DNA of 64,000 bases, taken from assembly GCA_029641185.1 (NCBI GenBank), contig JAPWGK010000025.1, forward strand, positions 310,001 through 374,000. The letters are read 5' to 3'. A model generated the notes under the pieces. That model ran no database searches, was not told the DNA's origin, and saw only the letters and a list, made by a program, of their open reading frames with translations. This document shows positions 10,601-21,594 of this stretch, one piece after another. The stretch is from Pseudofabraea citricarpa (lineage: Eukaryota > Ascomycota > Leotiomycetes > Helotiales > Dermateaceae). Both the position numbers and the translations under genes were made by a program. Within the stretch, counting starts at the first letter, position 1, and each line of letters begins with the position of its first letter.

Positions 10601-10791
10601 ATCTCTAGACGTACCAAGAGGGGGGACTCACGGGATCGGTAATGGCGGGCCAGGTGATCCACACGACTATAGTTACGCTTGCAAACGTTACAGACGAAGG
10701 GGTTACTCTTCTCGTTCTCGGTGATGTTGGGTGGTATCTGGGAGTGTTCTTGGCCAGGCTGGTACTGAGGGAGAGGTTCTGTCATTGTCAA
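7641..10791 (-). CDS. Transcription factor with two C2H2 fingers, a Zn2Cys6 cluster and a fungal-specific regulatory domain
   Basis: Nuclear sequence-specific regulator. Seven exons (10791-10632, 10582-10528, 10477-10224, 10180-9186, 9136-9002, 8955-8831, 8781-7641) join in frame to 954 residues. Splicing rebuilds finger 1 (CNVC...HLARHYRSH, residues 34-54), the linker TREKPF and finger 2 (CSTC...DLLKRHANCH, residues 62-82). The zinc cluster then places Cys at 106, 109, 116, 122, 125 and 132 (CSACASAKLRCGHEKPC). The middle is Met/Gln/Asp/Ser-rich, as in activation regions. The C-terminal half has the hallmarks of the fungal-specific domain: IELSIGIWSGNKRKMEIAES, WRAWIEAESWKRLAFHI and PCSQALWGA. 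Combined C2H2 plus Zn2Cys6 factors are a known fungal architecture. Target genes are unknown. Its long upstream region faces the uncharacterised gene at 11.8 kb. Confidence 0.88.
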
Positions 10792-11798
10792 AGCTCAAAG
10801 CATCGAAGAGAGAGATTAAGCCGATTCCAGCAAGCTTTCGGGGCCAGGTAGCTCAATCCAGATGTGTAGCGCAAGCGAGCGGTAGCCAGTTTCCAGGATA
10901 GTATAATCACTTGTGATCTTGCCCCCGATGTATGGCGATTTTTAAAATTTGAGCATGTCGTCGTCCTGATGACACGCTAACAGGATCCTTTCGCTACATC
11001 GAGTTGTTCCAGAATCGTGGCTGGGCGAGCTGGGGTACAGGTGCGGGGTTTAGCCTTCGCCGTCACGTGCGTCCGCGATTCAGTCTGAAATAGCCATTGA
11101 ACAGCGCTATAATGTGGAGCCGAGATACCTCAGAACAAAGATGGATTACGTTCCCCAGGGTCTCTGTGAACCTTAAAATGATGATCGTATGGATTGCTAG
11201 CATCTTGAAGGTTTCCTGAATACCTTGTATGAAAAAGGTGCTACATATCTTAGTCATGTGATACCCTTATCCCAAGAATAGCCATTATTTGTTTGTCCCC
11301 GGTTGTTCTATTTTGCTGCCCTTGGTAGTGAACTACCGATCAAACTATTCAGAGCCAAGAAACTAGCAAACTTGGTTTCAATCAATTAGTCTGGTATCTT
11401 CTGAGTATTATTTCGTTGAGGATAAAAGGGAAAAGTTGGATTATGTTAGACGAGATCGATTGTACTGGTGGTATTTTACCTCACTAAATACTATCTTCCA
11501 AACAACCTTAAGTATGGAAGTTGAATGTAGATCTGCATATTTACGAATTTGATATAGTTATAAGGGGACATTAATAAGGTGAATGCCTATCTAGATGAGT
11601 ACCCATATACGCACTCTATTATCATGTGTTATGTGAGCAATCATGTGACATAGATAATACGATTTAGCGACTTTTTTAACCCTGGTATTCTACGACCCCA
11701 TAATAACATCCAACCGTTTTCTTAGAAATAACCAAACCGTCTGCTCAACCAGTTGCCTCGCCGCTGTGATATCAGGTTGAAATCTATGCTATACAAGT
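10792..11798. other. Divergent promoter region, no gene
   Basis: Shared upstream region of the C2H2/Zn2Cys6 factor and the 643-residue gene. One TCACGTG motif at 11063-11069. The part after 11230 is AT-rich. No coding frame with protein features. Confidence 0.5.
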
Positions 11799-13730
11799 AT
11801 GGACGAGTTAAAGGATGACCTTCGGCCCAGCAAAATCGATGTTGAACGGATATATGCTCAGAGCTCGCAAAGATGGTCGTTTTATGCAAAAAAATCATCT
11901 CTTCAGAGTGGATTCTCTCCTGATTCCCTTCGCCTTCAAAATATGCTTGGTAGTGTTCCGTCGTATCTTGGCCAGAATCTAGTTGGATTTCGGGACCAGG
12001 ACAAGCCGGAATTCGACCTTCGAACCATAGCGCAATTCAACAATCTATCGGCCCTGTACATTAATGGAACCTCTTTGTGGAGTCTAGGTGAGGGAGACTG
12101 TGATCTCAAGGAGAAAACTATATCCCATCAGCTTATATTAGGGATCCAAAGGTCAATATCTTGTTCCTTTACGAATGACGGTCGATTTGCCAATTGGCCA
12201 GAGCTCCCTGAGCATCAGATGTCACATTCGAGGGATGGCAATTGCCTTTCAATTTTGGTGTTTGCCTGGTCATACATACTGTCAGCACATTGGATAGAAA
12301 TGCAACGAATACCAGGCTCGAACGACCGTCTCGTATACCTGAGTCACCAGGCGGGATGGAGAGACGACAGTAGCGAAACCCTACAAAATATCATCGATGT
12401 TAACCTTGGCGATTTGAGTGACGATGCTGCGCGATGGTGGGCAGCGATTCTTGCTAAGGATGAAGGTTGGCGGGCAGAGATTGAACGGAATGAGAGCGTC
12501 TATCGGTCACCATGGTCTACTACATCTATCTCAGCAAATCACCAGTTTAGGCTCAGACGAAAGACCAGCCCCAGAAGCTCATACGATCCAAAATTATCAC
12601 CACCAAGCTCTGATGTTGCGCTTGGTTACTTATCCGACTTTTGTTTGCTCCAAAACGCTGGCAGTCAATGTTCAGCAGCTCTAGCGGCTGCTTTAACCTT
12701 CCCATCTCTGACAGAGGCGGTTCTGCCACTGCCAACTTCTTGCGATCTTGGCATATCCTCATCTCCTCCCTCTAGGGATTCTAGTGAGAAAGAAGAAATG
12801 TCCAACAATTTCAGGTTACTGCCTTATTATATGACATTAAGCTGCAGTAGACGTGGTATAGAATCGCTTCTTTGCAACACATTCTTTGATCCTTATATAC
12901 CATGTAACCTCGTGGGTCCGTGGATTCAGCCAATATTTGAAGTTTTAGATCCTCTCATTACCAAAAGAGACTACAAGAATCTTGCCATGGTCCTGGGGAT
13001 GCAGCAGCCAAAGATTGCGGCCCTGTGGACTGGCGCTCTCATTACTGGCATGGCACAAAATATCCTACAGTACTGTCGGAGTGGGTCCATTGCGATTGAG
13101 ATTCATTCTGCAGCATGGACAAACACAATACAAACGTTCATGAGTCTGGATCCTCAACCCCTTGCAGACTTCGATCAAATTTTTCGGACAGATGAATGCC
13201 GATTACTTTATCTTGCCGGAGAAGAGTACAACTCTCGCATTCCAATATGTCCTTGGCGTCCATTCGGCACTACAGCACTTTCTGACACCGATATCTGCGT
13301 TCGTGAGCATGCTCATTGCAAGGGAGGCCATTATCTGCGCTATGCCGGTTGGTCCTGGGCTTTGAAGAACAGTGAAAAGGTATGGGACACAGGTTTCTGC
13401 AGCGATACGATAGAGCAGAACTCCTCTACCACTTTGGACGACACCGCTGTTTTGGGCGAACATAAATATAAGGACACTACACGCGCATGTGAGAACATCT
13501 CCGAGTCAGCCACACGGAGTATATTTGGCTGGCTAAGGAGTTACGGATGGCCTGCCGCAGAGAAAGTTATATATACCCACTCATGGATTGTCTCAGAATC
13601 ATACGATGATTCGGACGATGATTTAGAAGATGATGTAAGTGATCCTGGGAAAGTCAAATACACAAATGACAAGTTCGAAAGAATAGCAGCCTGGCTCGAT
13701 CAGTGTGTACAGGAATCCGAAGGTGCATAA
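11799..13730 (+). CDS. Uncharacterised fungal protein, 643 residues
   Basis: Single open frame with consistent coding composition and an ATG in good context. I do not recognise a named domain. There is no signal peptide and no transmembrane segment. Visible features: a Trp- and His-rich segment around residues 150-170 (DGNCLSILVFAWSYILSAHW), a second block near 510-535 (HCKGGHYLRYAGWSWALKN) that could bind metal or ligand, and an acidic tract near residue 610 (ESYDDSDDDLEDD). The layout resembles large uncharacterised proteins common in filamentous ascomycetes. No function is claimed. It is followed by a small Cys-rich gene on the opposite strand with a 65 bp convergent gap. Confidence 0.65.
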   Translation: MDELKDDLRPSKIDVERIYAQSSQRWSFYAKKSSLQSGFSPDSLRLQNMLGSVPSYLGQNLVGFRDQDKPEFDLRTIAQFNNLSALYINGTSLWSLGEGDCDLKEKTISHQLILGIQRSISCSFTNDGRFANWPELPEHQMSHSRDGNCLSILVFAWSYILSAHWIEMQRIPGSNDRLVYLSHQAGWRDDSSETLQNIIDVNLGDLSDDAARWWAAILAKDEGWRAEIERNESVYRSPWSTTSISANHQFRLRRKTSPRSSYDPKLSPPSSDVALGYLSDFCLLQNAGSQCSAALAAALTFPSLTEAVLPLPTSCDLGISSSPPSRDSSEKEEMSNNFRLLPYYMTLSCSRRGIESLLCNTFFDPYIPCNLVGPWIQPIFEVLDPLITKRDYKNLAMVLGMQQPKIAALWTGALITGMAQNILQYCRSGSIAIEIHSAAWTNTIQTFMSLDPQPLADFDQIFRTDECRLLYLAGEEYNSRIPICPWRPFGTTALSDTDICVREHAHCKGGHYLRYAGWSWALKNSEKVWDTGFCSDTIEQNSSTTLDDTAVLGEHKYKDTTRACENISESATRSIFGWLRSYGWPAAEKVIYTHSWIVSESYDDSDDDLEDDVSDPGKVKYTNDKFERIAAWLDQCVQESEGA

Positions 13731-13795
13731 ATATTCATTCAGAACGAACTACAGGTTCTACATTCATTCCTGTGTCTGGGATTTACAGCAATGAC

Positions 13796-14032
13796 TTATG
13801 TGAAATCTTCATATCTCTCAAATCCGTCAGGTCCTCCACCAGGATGATCGTGACATTTTGCGCAGATTACAAATAATCCAGTGTTCGGTACTGTATCATG
13901 AACCCCAGTTTGACAGATCTTCCACCTCTTGCGGCATCCATGCTCTTTGCACGTATAACTGTTGTGCTCATTGTTGAAGTGTTTGCACTTCGAGTTCTTG
14001 CATGCTCCGGTTAGGCCGGAACTGGCAGTCAT
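13796..14032 (-). CDS. Small Cys/His-rich protein, possible zinc-binding
   Basis: 78 residues from MTASSGLTGACKNSKC to the stop. Seven cysteines are spaced C-x4-C-x11-C-x4-C-x6-C-x16-C-x2-C (residues 11, 16, 28, 33, 40, 57, 60), with His at 18, 23, 31, 45, 61 and 63. There is no signal peptide, so an intracellular zinc-binding fold is more likely than a secreted disulfide protein. The frame stays open upstream to another ATG (14098, 100 residues). I chose the internal ATG because the extra 22 residues look like leader sequence, but this is uncertain. An additional 5' exon near 14130-14315 is also possible. Family not recognised. Confidence 0.45.
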   Translation of the reverse strand: MTASSGLTGACKNSKCKHFNNEHNSYTCKEHGCRKRWKICQTGVHDTVPNTGLFVICAKCHDHPGGGPDGFERYEDFT

Positions 14033-15369
14033 TTTGGTGCTGCTGTTCAAATTTGTTAGCCTGTTCCGAATGCTATTTAAGCGGGTAGTGTCATACATGC
14101 CTTAGTAAAAGGCAAGGTGATATCTGCTTTTATTCCCCAAAGTAATCCAAAGTGTGGTGGTGGCTATCACAGGAATGGGTAGAAGGCTTGTGTGGACTAG
14201 CGATGGAGTCGCTGGCAGGAAATATCTGAACCCTGTCAGTATTGATTCCTACAACTCTATCTATACTTACATTGAAAGTCTGGTTAAGAGTTATTAAATT
14301 CTGCGGATAGGTCATAATTGGGCGCAGTACTGAAGTACTTATACAATTCCTCGAGTAATGGCCTTTGATTCACGTCTTTTTCTGCAAAGCTGCCATTCGC
14401 CAAAGAAGTCGTAGAAACCTAGCAGGCCGTGTTGGATTTCCCATTATAGCACGTCTCAGCAAGATAGTTCTGCGCGATTTCACGCTGCTTAGGCCCAGTT
14501 ATTTGCCTGCATGATTGTTGGATTTGTCTTGGTCGCCGTTCTTATAGGTCTATCCGCAGTGTCTATGGCTATCGCCATTAGGCCGTTCGATGACCCTGAC
14601 TTTTCCTCCACTTTCCATACCCAGTAGAGTAACAGAGTGGTAGAGTGGGTAAAACTTGTTTGTAACTTGAGCCAGGCGATATATCTCTCATTAATGTCCT
14701 TTTCAAAAGCGGGAGTAAGGAGAAATAGAGTTCATTTTCGGCTGCAAATGTCTGGCGTTTTCCCATTTCCAAAAACAGTCTCACCACCTGTCTGCGATTC
14801 TACATATCTGAACACTTATTTGAGAAATGAAGCGGCTGAGGCAAGCCGAGGTTATGATCGCCGAATCCACACTCTTGTAGACTAAGTATTTTCAGCCGCT
14901 CCACAGGAATCAGGGAGGCTTTCCCATTGGCGCCCCACATACTCATTTATGCGAGGGATGAGAATAAATCTATGCGTCGAGACGAATCAATGCTAACCTT
15001 TGTCTTTGCCTTAGTGGTCGATGTCCATTTCTGGACATTTTTAACCGCCGTGCGCCAGCTGCAATAGAGTTCAACGCAGCCCGAATGGGACTCAGAACAG
15101 TGGAGTGAAATGAATTCCCACCTCACGTCGTACCTCCTTCATTTCTTCAACTTGGGTTCTTCGCAGCTTTGAAACCCCGAGAAACTTAAGAGATTGATTC
15201 TAATCTACAATCAGTATGTTTAGGGAGATCGAATTACCCTACGAGAAGATAATCTACAATCTTGATAAATATATGTTATGAAATTTCTTTTAACTATAGT
15301 GCAAAAAGAAATGATAAAAGGCGAGGCTGTTGGTATTTTTCTGGTTGAAATGATATTTAAACTCTTTTT
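14033..15369. other. Intergenic region, possibly one small untested gene
   Basis: A 61-residue minus-strand open frame at 14130-14315 (starts MTYPQNLITLNQTFN) contains a GTAAGT donor and a CAG acceptor 38 bp apart, but neither reading gives a recognisable protein. The rest is non-coding. AT-rich from 15180 to 15369, serving as the cupin 3' region. Confidence 0.4.
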
Positions 15370-15921
15370 CTACTTGTCTCCATAGCCAGGAATATCACCA
15401 ACATCTTCTGAGAGCTTCTTCCCTCCAATTTCCAATGGCTTAGCTTCCTGAAGCACGTAGAGCATTCTCGCCCATTGGGTCTTGCTAGCATTCCTCCAGG
15501 CATGATTTGTACCTCTTTGTACGGCAACATGTCCCCGCTTCAGTAGCCGCACCTCTCCACTATCCAGGACCAATTCAACTTCCCCCTCCAAGACCACGCC
15601 GTAATCCAACGACACGGTTCGATGCATGGGACTTAATGCACCTGGCATCATATCCACATATCGCAAGACAGTGCCACCCGGTATCGTTATGCCGGGAAGA
15701 TTCTGTAGGTAATGATTGTAGGTCACGACATCGGCTTCGTTGGACAGTTCGACGGGGAATTGGTTTGTGGCATAGCCAAGAGAGAATCGAGCACCGTCGG
15801 CGAGTTCTTGCCAAACCACAGGCTCGGGAAGCGTTGAGGAGAAGATGGCCTTGCCTTCGCTATCATGCTCGGTAATTACTCTCGATACTGGAGGAAGTCC
15901 GTTGTCTTTGAGTTCAGACAT
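15370..15921 (-). CDS. Cupin-domain protein (RmlC-like)
   Basis: 183 residues, single exon. The core is one cupin barrel. Motif-1-like region PGALSPMHRTVSLDYGVVLEGEVEL (about residues 92-117) has one His in the usual H-x-H place and then Asp-Tyr-Gly. Motif-2 region is RGHVAVQRGTNHAWRNAS (about 129-146), with its conserved His in GTNHAW. Small single-cupin proteins of this type occur beside fungal catabolic and specialised-metabolite enzymes as isomerases, lyases or dioxygenase-like proteins; the reaction cannot be fixed from sequence. The start MSELKDNG is the first ATG. It is transcribed away from the neighbouring CocE-type hydrolase across a 442 bp gap, so the two may share a promoter region. 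Confidence 0.75.
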   Translation of the reverse strand: MSELKDNGLPPVSRVITEHDSEGKAIFSSTLPEPVVWQELADGARFSLGYATNQFPVELSNEADVVTYNHYLQNLPGITIPGGTVLRYVDMMPGALSPMHRTVSLDYGVVLEGEVELVLDSGEVRLLKRGHVAVQRGTNHAWRNASKTQWARMLYVLQEAKPLEIGGKKLSEDVGDIPGYGDK

Positions 15922-16363
15922 CTTGTGTGTTCTGTGCTGCTGCTCTTGTGGAATGGTAAGAAGTAAAGTTGAGTTGATTTAGCTGAGGGGATTGGATCTT
16001 GAAAAGTGACAATTTGACTTGATCAACATTATAAAACTATCCTTACTCTTTCTTTACCCGGTGGGATGCTCTGAAGCTGATCCATCTTCCGGCGTGGGGT
16101 AGTGGGTGTTGCCTTTTCATTCTCGGCCCCGCATTGCCTCGGGTTTCACTCTAAACTCCATGCCGGCGGGGTGAGAAGTACTTCGGCCCAGCTGGCACGA
16201 TGGGGAACCTTGTGCATGTGCGTAGAGATGGCAGTGGGTATGTCGAGGATAGCTGCAGGGCGTGGTCGTGGTGTTTTCAGTGATATATCCGTCGTCGGGT
16301 GAAGCCTTGCTTCACGAGATATCGCAAGTTGTTCCTGACTACGGTGACCGAAACGACACAAAC
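15922..16363. promoter_or_regulatory. Divergent intergenic region between cupin and CocE-type hydrolase
   Basis: 442 bp upstream of both genes. A CGG-containing segment lies near 16086-16170 (CTTCCGGCG, TGCCGGCGG), the kind of triplet Zn2Cys6 factors bind, but no clear inverted or direct pair with canonical spacing is seen. An upstream in-frame extension of the hydrolase (from 16262) exists but looks non-coding. Confidence 0.35.
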
Positions 16364-18318
16364 ATGCCCAACCCAATTCTTGACATCCATAAGCTTGATA
16401 GCGAGTCTTTCCCGTACATCTTTGAGCAGAATGCTACAGTCCCTCTCAAAACTAGCTCTGGGCTTGTGCGTGTCAATGTCTATCGTCCAAAACAGGAAGA
16501 TGGTGCGGAAATCAAGAAATACCCTGTTCTGGTGACTTATGGTCCCTATGGGAAAGACATCTACTATGGAGAGTAAGTAATCCAAGTGCCCTCAGCGCTC
16601 CATGCATCTAACAACTTCAGTTTCCACCCAGGATCTTTTGCAGAGTTAAATCCCGAACATAAATCACCGCACTCGGCTTGGGAGACTCCAGATCCTGGCT
16701 TCTGGACTCGCAATGGCTATGCGGTCGTGCGAGCGGACGAGCGAGGCCTGGGGCAATCTCCAGGTCTGCTAGACACAATGTCTCGAGGCACCAGCGAAGC
16801 TTTCTTCGATGTTGTAGAATGGGCTTCGGAGCAACCATGGTCATCAGGAAAGGTCGGCCTGCTAGGCATATCATATTTCGCAGGCTCGCAATGGAGAGTT
16901 GCGGCACAACAGCCCAAAGGTCTCTCGGCCATCGTACCATGGGAGGGCATGTCCGACTATTACCGCGATCGGTGTCGACACGGCGGCATCTTTTCCAACG
17001 AGTTCATCAAATTCTGGTGGGATCGCCAGATTGTTTCTAATCAGTATGGAAAGGGTGGCAGAGCTGCTAGAAACTGGGGCCCAGACACTGTCGAGGGTGA
17101 TTTGAGTGAGGAGGAATTGAAGGCCAATCGGCAGGATCAGAATATTGATAACGCCAGTAATCAGTTTCGAGACCAACGTTATTATGCTTCTAAAGAGTAT
17201 AACAAGGAGGATATTGTTGTACCGGTGTTGAGTGTAGCGAATTGGGGTGGCATTCTACTGCACCTTCGAGGCAATGTCGAGGGCTATACTCAAGCTGGTT
17301 CAAAGTTGAAATATCTTCGTTTTATCACTGGCCGCCACGATCTTCCGTTTTATTACAAGGAGGAGGTTGAGATTCAGAAGAGCTTCTTGGATGCATTCTT
17401 GAAAGATGATGACCGGGTGGGCTGGTCTGTTCCTGGAAAGGTCCCTCCCGTCGATGTTGTCCTCCGTAAAGGTGACGTGGGACACAATGATGCTGCAGCA
17501 GAGCGTGTGTATACTCGTCGGACGGAGAACGAATGGCCAATTGCTCGAACACAATATACTCCATATTATTTGACTCCATCGCTGGGTCTCCAAACCACCA
17601 AACCGGAATGCCACTCGCTTGCCAAGGTCTCGTATACGGCGACTGGGTTTAAAGTGGACGATGGTCGAGAAATCGGTGCGGTGTCTCAAGGTTGGAAACC
17701 TCTGGTAGATTCATTTGATCTTGACCAGCAGGTTTCCTTCACCACATCACCATTTGAGACCGAGACAGAAATTACTGGTCATATTGTCGCACACTTGAAC
17801 GTATCGGTGACACCTACCATCCCAGGAATTTCACCCAGCGAGATTGATTTGTTTGTCACGCTTCGTCACATTTCAGCCGAAGGCAAGGAAGTCTTCTATA
17901 CTGGCACTGCTGGAAACCCAGTGCCTTTGTGCAAGGGCTGGCTACGAACAAGTCTCAGGAAAGTCAACAAGGAGCATCAAAACCACAGAGAATGGCTGCC
18001 TCACAGAGACTACTTCTCAACAGACGTGCTTCCTGTTATTCCCGGAGAAGTCTATCCAGTTGACATTGAAATATGGCCGTCCAATGTTATTCTGGATATT
18101 GGTAGTAAACTGGTGTTCGAAGTCAGTAGTGGTGACACCCAAGGATGCGAAAGATTCAAGCACACAGATCCCATTGACAGGTAAGGATTCTCTACCGTGA
18201 CCAATAGTACAATGCTAATGCTATTAGATCCCATGAAAAGCTGGCTGGAAGTAACAACATCCATTTTGGTCCTAGATATGAGAATTGGGTTACTTTGCCA
18301 ATCATTCCCGCGAAGTAG
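16364..18318 (+). CDS. CocE/NonD-family serine hydrolase (X-Pro dipeptidyl-peptidase S15 type)
   Basis: Hydrolase of the cocaine-esterase/S15 superfamily, which cleaves ester or acyl bonds in bacteria and fungi. Exons 16364-16572, 16621-18180 and 18228-18318 join in frame to 619 residues. The N-terminal alpha/beta-hydrolase domain has YPVLVTYGPYGKD, a cap segment, ADERGLGQSPG (oxyanion region) and the nucleophile elbow LLGISYFAG with Ser at about residue 154. FITGRHDLPFYY probably holds the acidic or His part of the triad. The C-terminal half has the jelly-roll of this family and ends FGPRYENWVTLPIIPAK, which is only recovered by splicing the last intron. No signal peptide, so likely cytosolic. 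The start at MPNPILDI follows a plausible leader. It could act on an ester or lactone intermediate of the neighbouring oxidative genes (inference). Confidence 0.85.
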
Positions 18319-19409
18319 AGTTAGAGTGCTGCATACAACTATCTTGGAAGCTGGCACCGCAACAATGTTATCTACATGAGTGTTGATCTAAACTTCAAGC
18401 TACAGCTCTAATGAGAATCATTGTTATAAAAATTTGCCGAGTACCATTTCTACCTTGATCATATTGTGAACGTGTGCCTCCATAAAGTTAGTTCGCTTCA
18501 TATCTTGAATCTACTTGCTCCGGAACCGTAATCAGGGGTCTAGCAAAAATTGCTCGGCATCAGATCCATAGCGGGCTATGTGGCCATCCGCTCAAGGAAC
18601 GGCATTGAACTTGACCGGGCGGACAAGACATGTTCAATAGCTGGCTTCCTTGTAGCTCTCTCGGGGGAGAAAACGTCAGACGTGCAACACCATCGGCTTC
18701 TGTAGTGGGAGCCGTCTCGATATGGTGGGGCCGAGAATGAGCTCCGTCAATCTGCTGGTGGGGTTAATCGAGTGAAATAGAATTGCTTTAGAGGAAAGCT
18801 AGTGATTTAATCATCGTTGTCTAGTGCTATGCTTTTGGTGTTTTTAACCGTAGTTGTATTGATGAATGTAGAAGAGAATTGGTGGGTCTTTTGAATAATT
18901 TATACGTGTTGTTGACGGCTTTGAGTTTTTTGATTGATGTATCTTGCTTGAGATTGTTAGATACTTACAGCGTCGGAATGTAATTGGAGTTCTCAATTGC
19001 TATAGCTCTTCAATGATGTATTTATTAAACTTATGTAGGATATCATGTCCCTCCTATTGGTTGGCGGTCTTAGTCGATCGTTACTGTTGTTAGCGCATAT
19101 CGCTTCTTAAAGCGAGGGGGTGTAAAGCGATCTCTGGGCCGTCTCAAAGCCGTCGCGGGGCCTTTTCAGGCCTCGGGGTTGTTTTTTTCGGAGTCTCATT
19201 GGACTTTCAAGCGGGGTAGTGGGGATACTTTTCGGAGAGAAGCGGAGTTAGATCACTAGACATGTGAATTTAGCTATCCTGCATGGGCTTCGAATAGTGT
19301 ATGAATAAGCCGATGATGCATCTATCAATTAGTTATATCTTCAGAGCGTCCACTTACAAAACCACCATTTGCAATTCTCAAAGTATCTAAATCTCCATCC
19401 GCATCAATC
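18319..19409. other. 1.1 kb intergenic region, no gene seen
   Basis: Downstream of the hydrolase and upstream of the histidinol-dehydrogenase-family gene. GC-rich patches (for example 19120-19185) alternate with AT-rich DNA. No coding frame or RNA gene recognised. Confidence 0.45.
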
Positions 19410-20854
19410 ATGGCTCAATACCTCAAGAAAGCTACCGGCTCAGCAGCTGGCAACGCTGCTGCCCAAGAGTCCGTCACGGCTATTGTCAAAGACGTAATAA
19501 GCGACATCCGGTCAAATGGCGATTCTGCAGTCCGCCGCTACTCAGAGAAATTCGACAAATGGAGTCCTTCTTCGTTCAAGCTCTCTCAAAGTGAGATCGA
19601 CAAGATCATTGCCACGGTCCCAGAGCAGACCATCAAGGATATCAAAGAAGTTCAGGCGAACGTCCGGGCGTTTGCTGAAGCACAGCGGAATTCCTTAACG
19701 GATTTTGAGATCGAGATCCGGCCGGGCGTGCATCTGGGGCAGAAGAATTTACCGATCAATGCTGTTGGAGCGTGAGTTGATACGACTAGGAATCTCTTGC
19801 TTCTGATTCTGATTCTGTTGTCTAGCTATATACCTGGAGGTCGTTATCCTCTTCTGGCTTCTGCGCACATGACGATCGTCACGGCCAAAGTAGCAGGAGT
19901 TCCAAATGTCATCGCGTGCACGCCTCCAATCGCAGGCGAGATCCCAAGTGCTACCGTAGCGGCCATGTATTATGCGGGAGCCGATGAGATCTTTATTCTC
20001 GGGGGCGTGCAAGCTGTTGCAGCTATGGCTGTTGGGACTGAGACGGTCCGCAAAGTCGACTTCATCGCCGGCCCTGGGAACGCCTTCGTGGCAGATGCAA
20101 AACGGCAGCTGTTCGGTGAGGTGGGCATCGATCTGTTTGCGGGCCCAACAGAGATCTTGATCGTTGCGGACGAACATGCGGATCCGTTCACTATCGCTAC
20201 TGACTTGATCTCTCAGGCTGAACATGGCCCTGATACACCTGCGGTCCTCATTACTACCTCTGAGGCTGTGGGTAAGAAGTCAATTGACTTCGTTAATGAC
20301 TTGTTGCAATACTCGAGCCTTTCAACGGCGGCTCTCGCGAAGACTTCATGGGATGCGTTTGGAGAAGTTGTTGTCGTGCCTAATTTGGATGAGGCGTGGT
20401 CGCTGGCTGATGAATATGCAAGCGAGCATGTGGAAATCTTCACCCAAGACCCCAGAGAAGCGCTGCGGAAAATGACAAACTACGGGGCATTGTTCCTCGG
20501 CGAGAAGACGTGCGTGTCATACGGCGACAAGGTAAGTAATTCGAGCCTGCTAAATTGAGGTTCTGAAAATTAGAAGCTGACAGACTTTGCAAGGTTATTG
20601 GCACGAATCACGTCTTGCCAACTCGTAAAGCTGCTCGCTATACGGGTGGGCTTTGGGTCGGGAAATATCTCCGCACTGTCACGTATCAGGAGGTTAGTGA
20701 TGAGAAGGCAAGTGGTGAGCTTGGAAGGCTCTGTGGTCGTGCGGCGAGGGCAGAGAACTTTGAGGGCCATGCGAGATCTGGAGATTTACGAGCGAGTAAG
20801 TATCTAAATGATAAGTTTAAGTGGATTGATGGTGGAAGTGAAGCGAGGCTTTAG
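19410..20854 (+). CDS. Stand-alone histidinol-dehydrogenase-family enzyme (sulfopropanediol 3-dehydrogenase-like)
   Basis: NAD- and zinc-dependent alcohol dehydrogenase of the HisD fold. Exons 19410-19771, 19826-20531 and 20594-20854 join in frame to 442 residues. Family motifs in order: AYIPGGRYPLLASAHM, FIAGPGNAFVADAKRQLFG, LFAGPTEILIVAD, ISQAEHG (Gln and His metal ligands), ASEHVEI (catalytic Glu-His), GTNHVLPT and FEGHARSG (C-terminal His ligand). In fungi histidine biosynthesis uses a trifunctional HIS4 protein, so a single-domain copy is not expected to make histidine. The sequence TRKAARYTGGLWVGKYLRT, in place of the usual substrate region, is like bacterial HpsN-type enzymes acting on small hydroxylated compounds. 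A bacterial origin by transfer is possible. Substrate unknown. Confidence 0.82.
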
Positions 20855-21594
20855 AAACTGGCATACTGTGTAGTTTTGGAATTTCATAGCACATAGATTA
20901 CAGACTTCTTCCATCCTATTTGACTATTGCAAATAAACTGTTAAACTGTAAATCACATTCGTCGTTTAATGTAATCAGAGTACCTACCATAAGAAGCTTT
21001 TAATATGATTTCGCTTGTAGCCGACAACATTATTATTAGAAGATAGCCAAGTCAGCTGGTCTGGTAATTTAGAAATTGAAGGCCTTCAACCTTAACATCT
21101 ACTATAGGAGTAAACTCTCTACTCCTACATAGAACAAGTTTCATGCAACTGCCGAACCTCCATTACCTGCGGAGTCTTCAACACATACCTTGGTACGGTA
21201 CGTAGATGTAGCCGGTTAAGCGACCCATCTCTCTCCAGCTCTTGATAGAAAGTGGTCCCGAACAGATTGATCAGCTAAATGGTAATCGATTCTCAAACAG
21301 AACTCTAAGATATGCACCAGGAATACCCACAATCCCCACCTCCGTTGACCCTGGCAGACCGGTCGGCTCCTCCACTACCCCGCCATACCTCCTCCACTTG
21401 GGGCCGATCATCCCACCCGCGACACTTTCCCCAACCCAGCAGCTGGAGAAGCTTGTGGACCCGGAATTTGGAAATCACCAAGCCCGGAGATAACATCGCG
21501 AAAGAGATAGGTATATGGAGAAGCCTTCTCTGTTTATTAGCAGAAACAGAATCACCTCTGTATAGCAATTTCTGTCCTTCCAGGCACCGCAAAC
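20855..21594. promoter_or_regulatory. Upstream region of the monooxygenase fusion gene
   Basis: Contains the 3' end region of the previous gene and then about 500 bp of promoter. Open frames at 21242-21611 are proline/serine-rich, with no family resemblance, and are probably leader sequence. Nothing more specific seen. Confidence 0.4.

Noticed and set aside
10093..10791. Unspliced 232-residue reading of the regulator N-terminus
   Set aside because: Reading through the introns breaks the second C2H2 finger; splicing restores C-x2-C-x12-H spacing and the linker TREKPF.
19410..20854. Histidine-biosynthesis gene HIS4
   Set aside because: Only the HisD-like part is present, with no phosphoribosyl-AMP cyclohydrolase or pyrophosphatase domain and a divergent substrate region.
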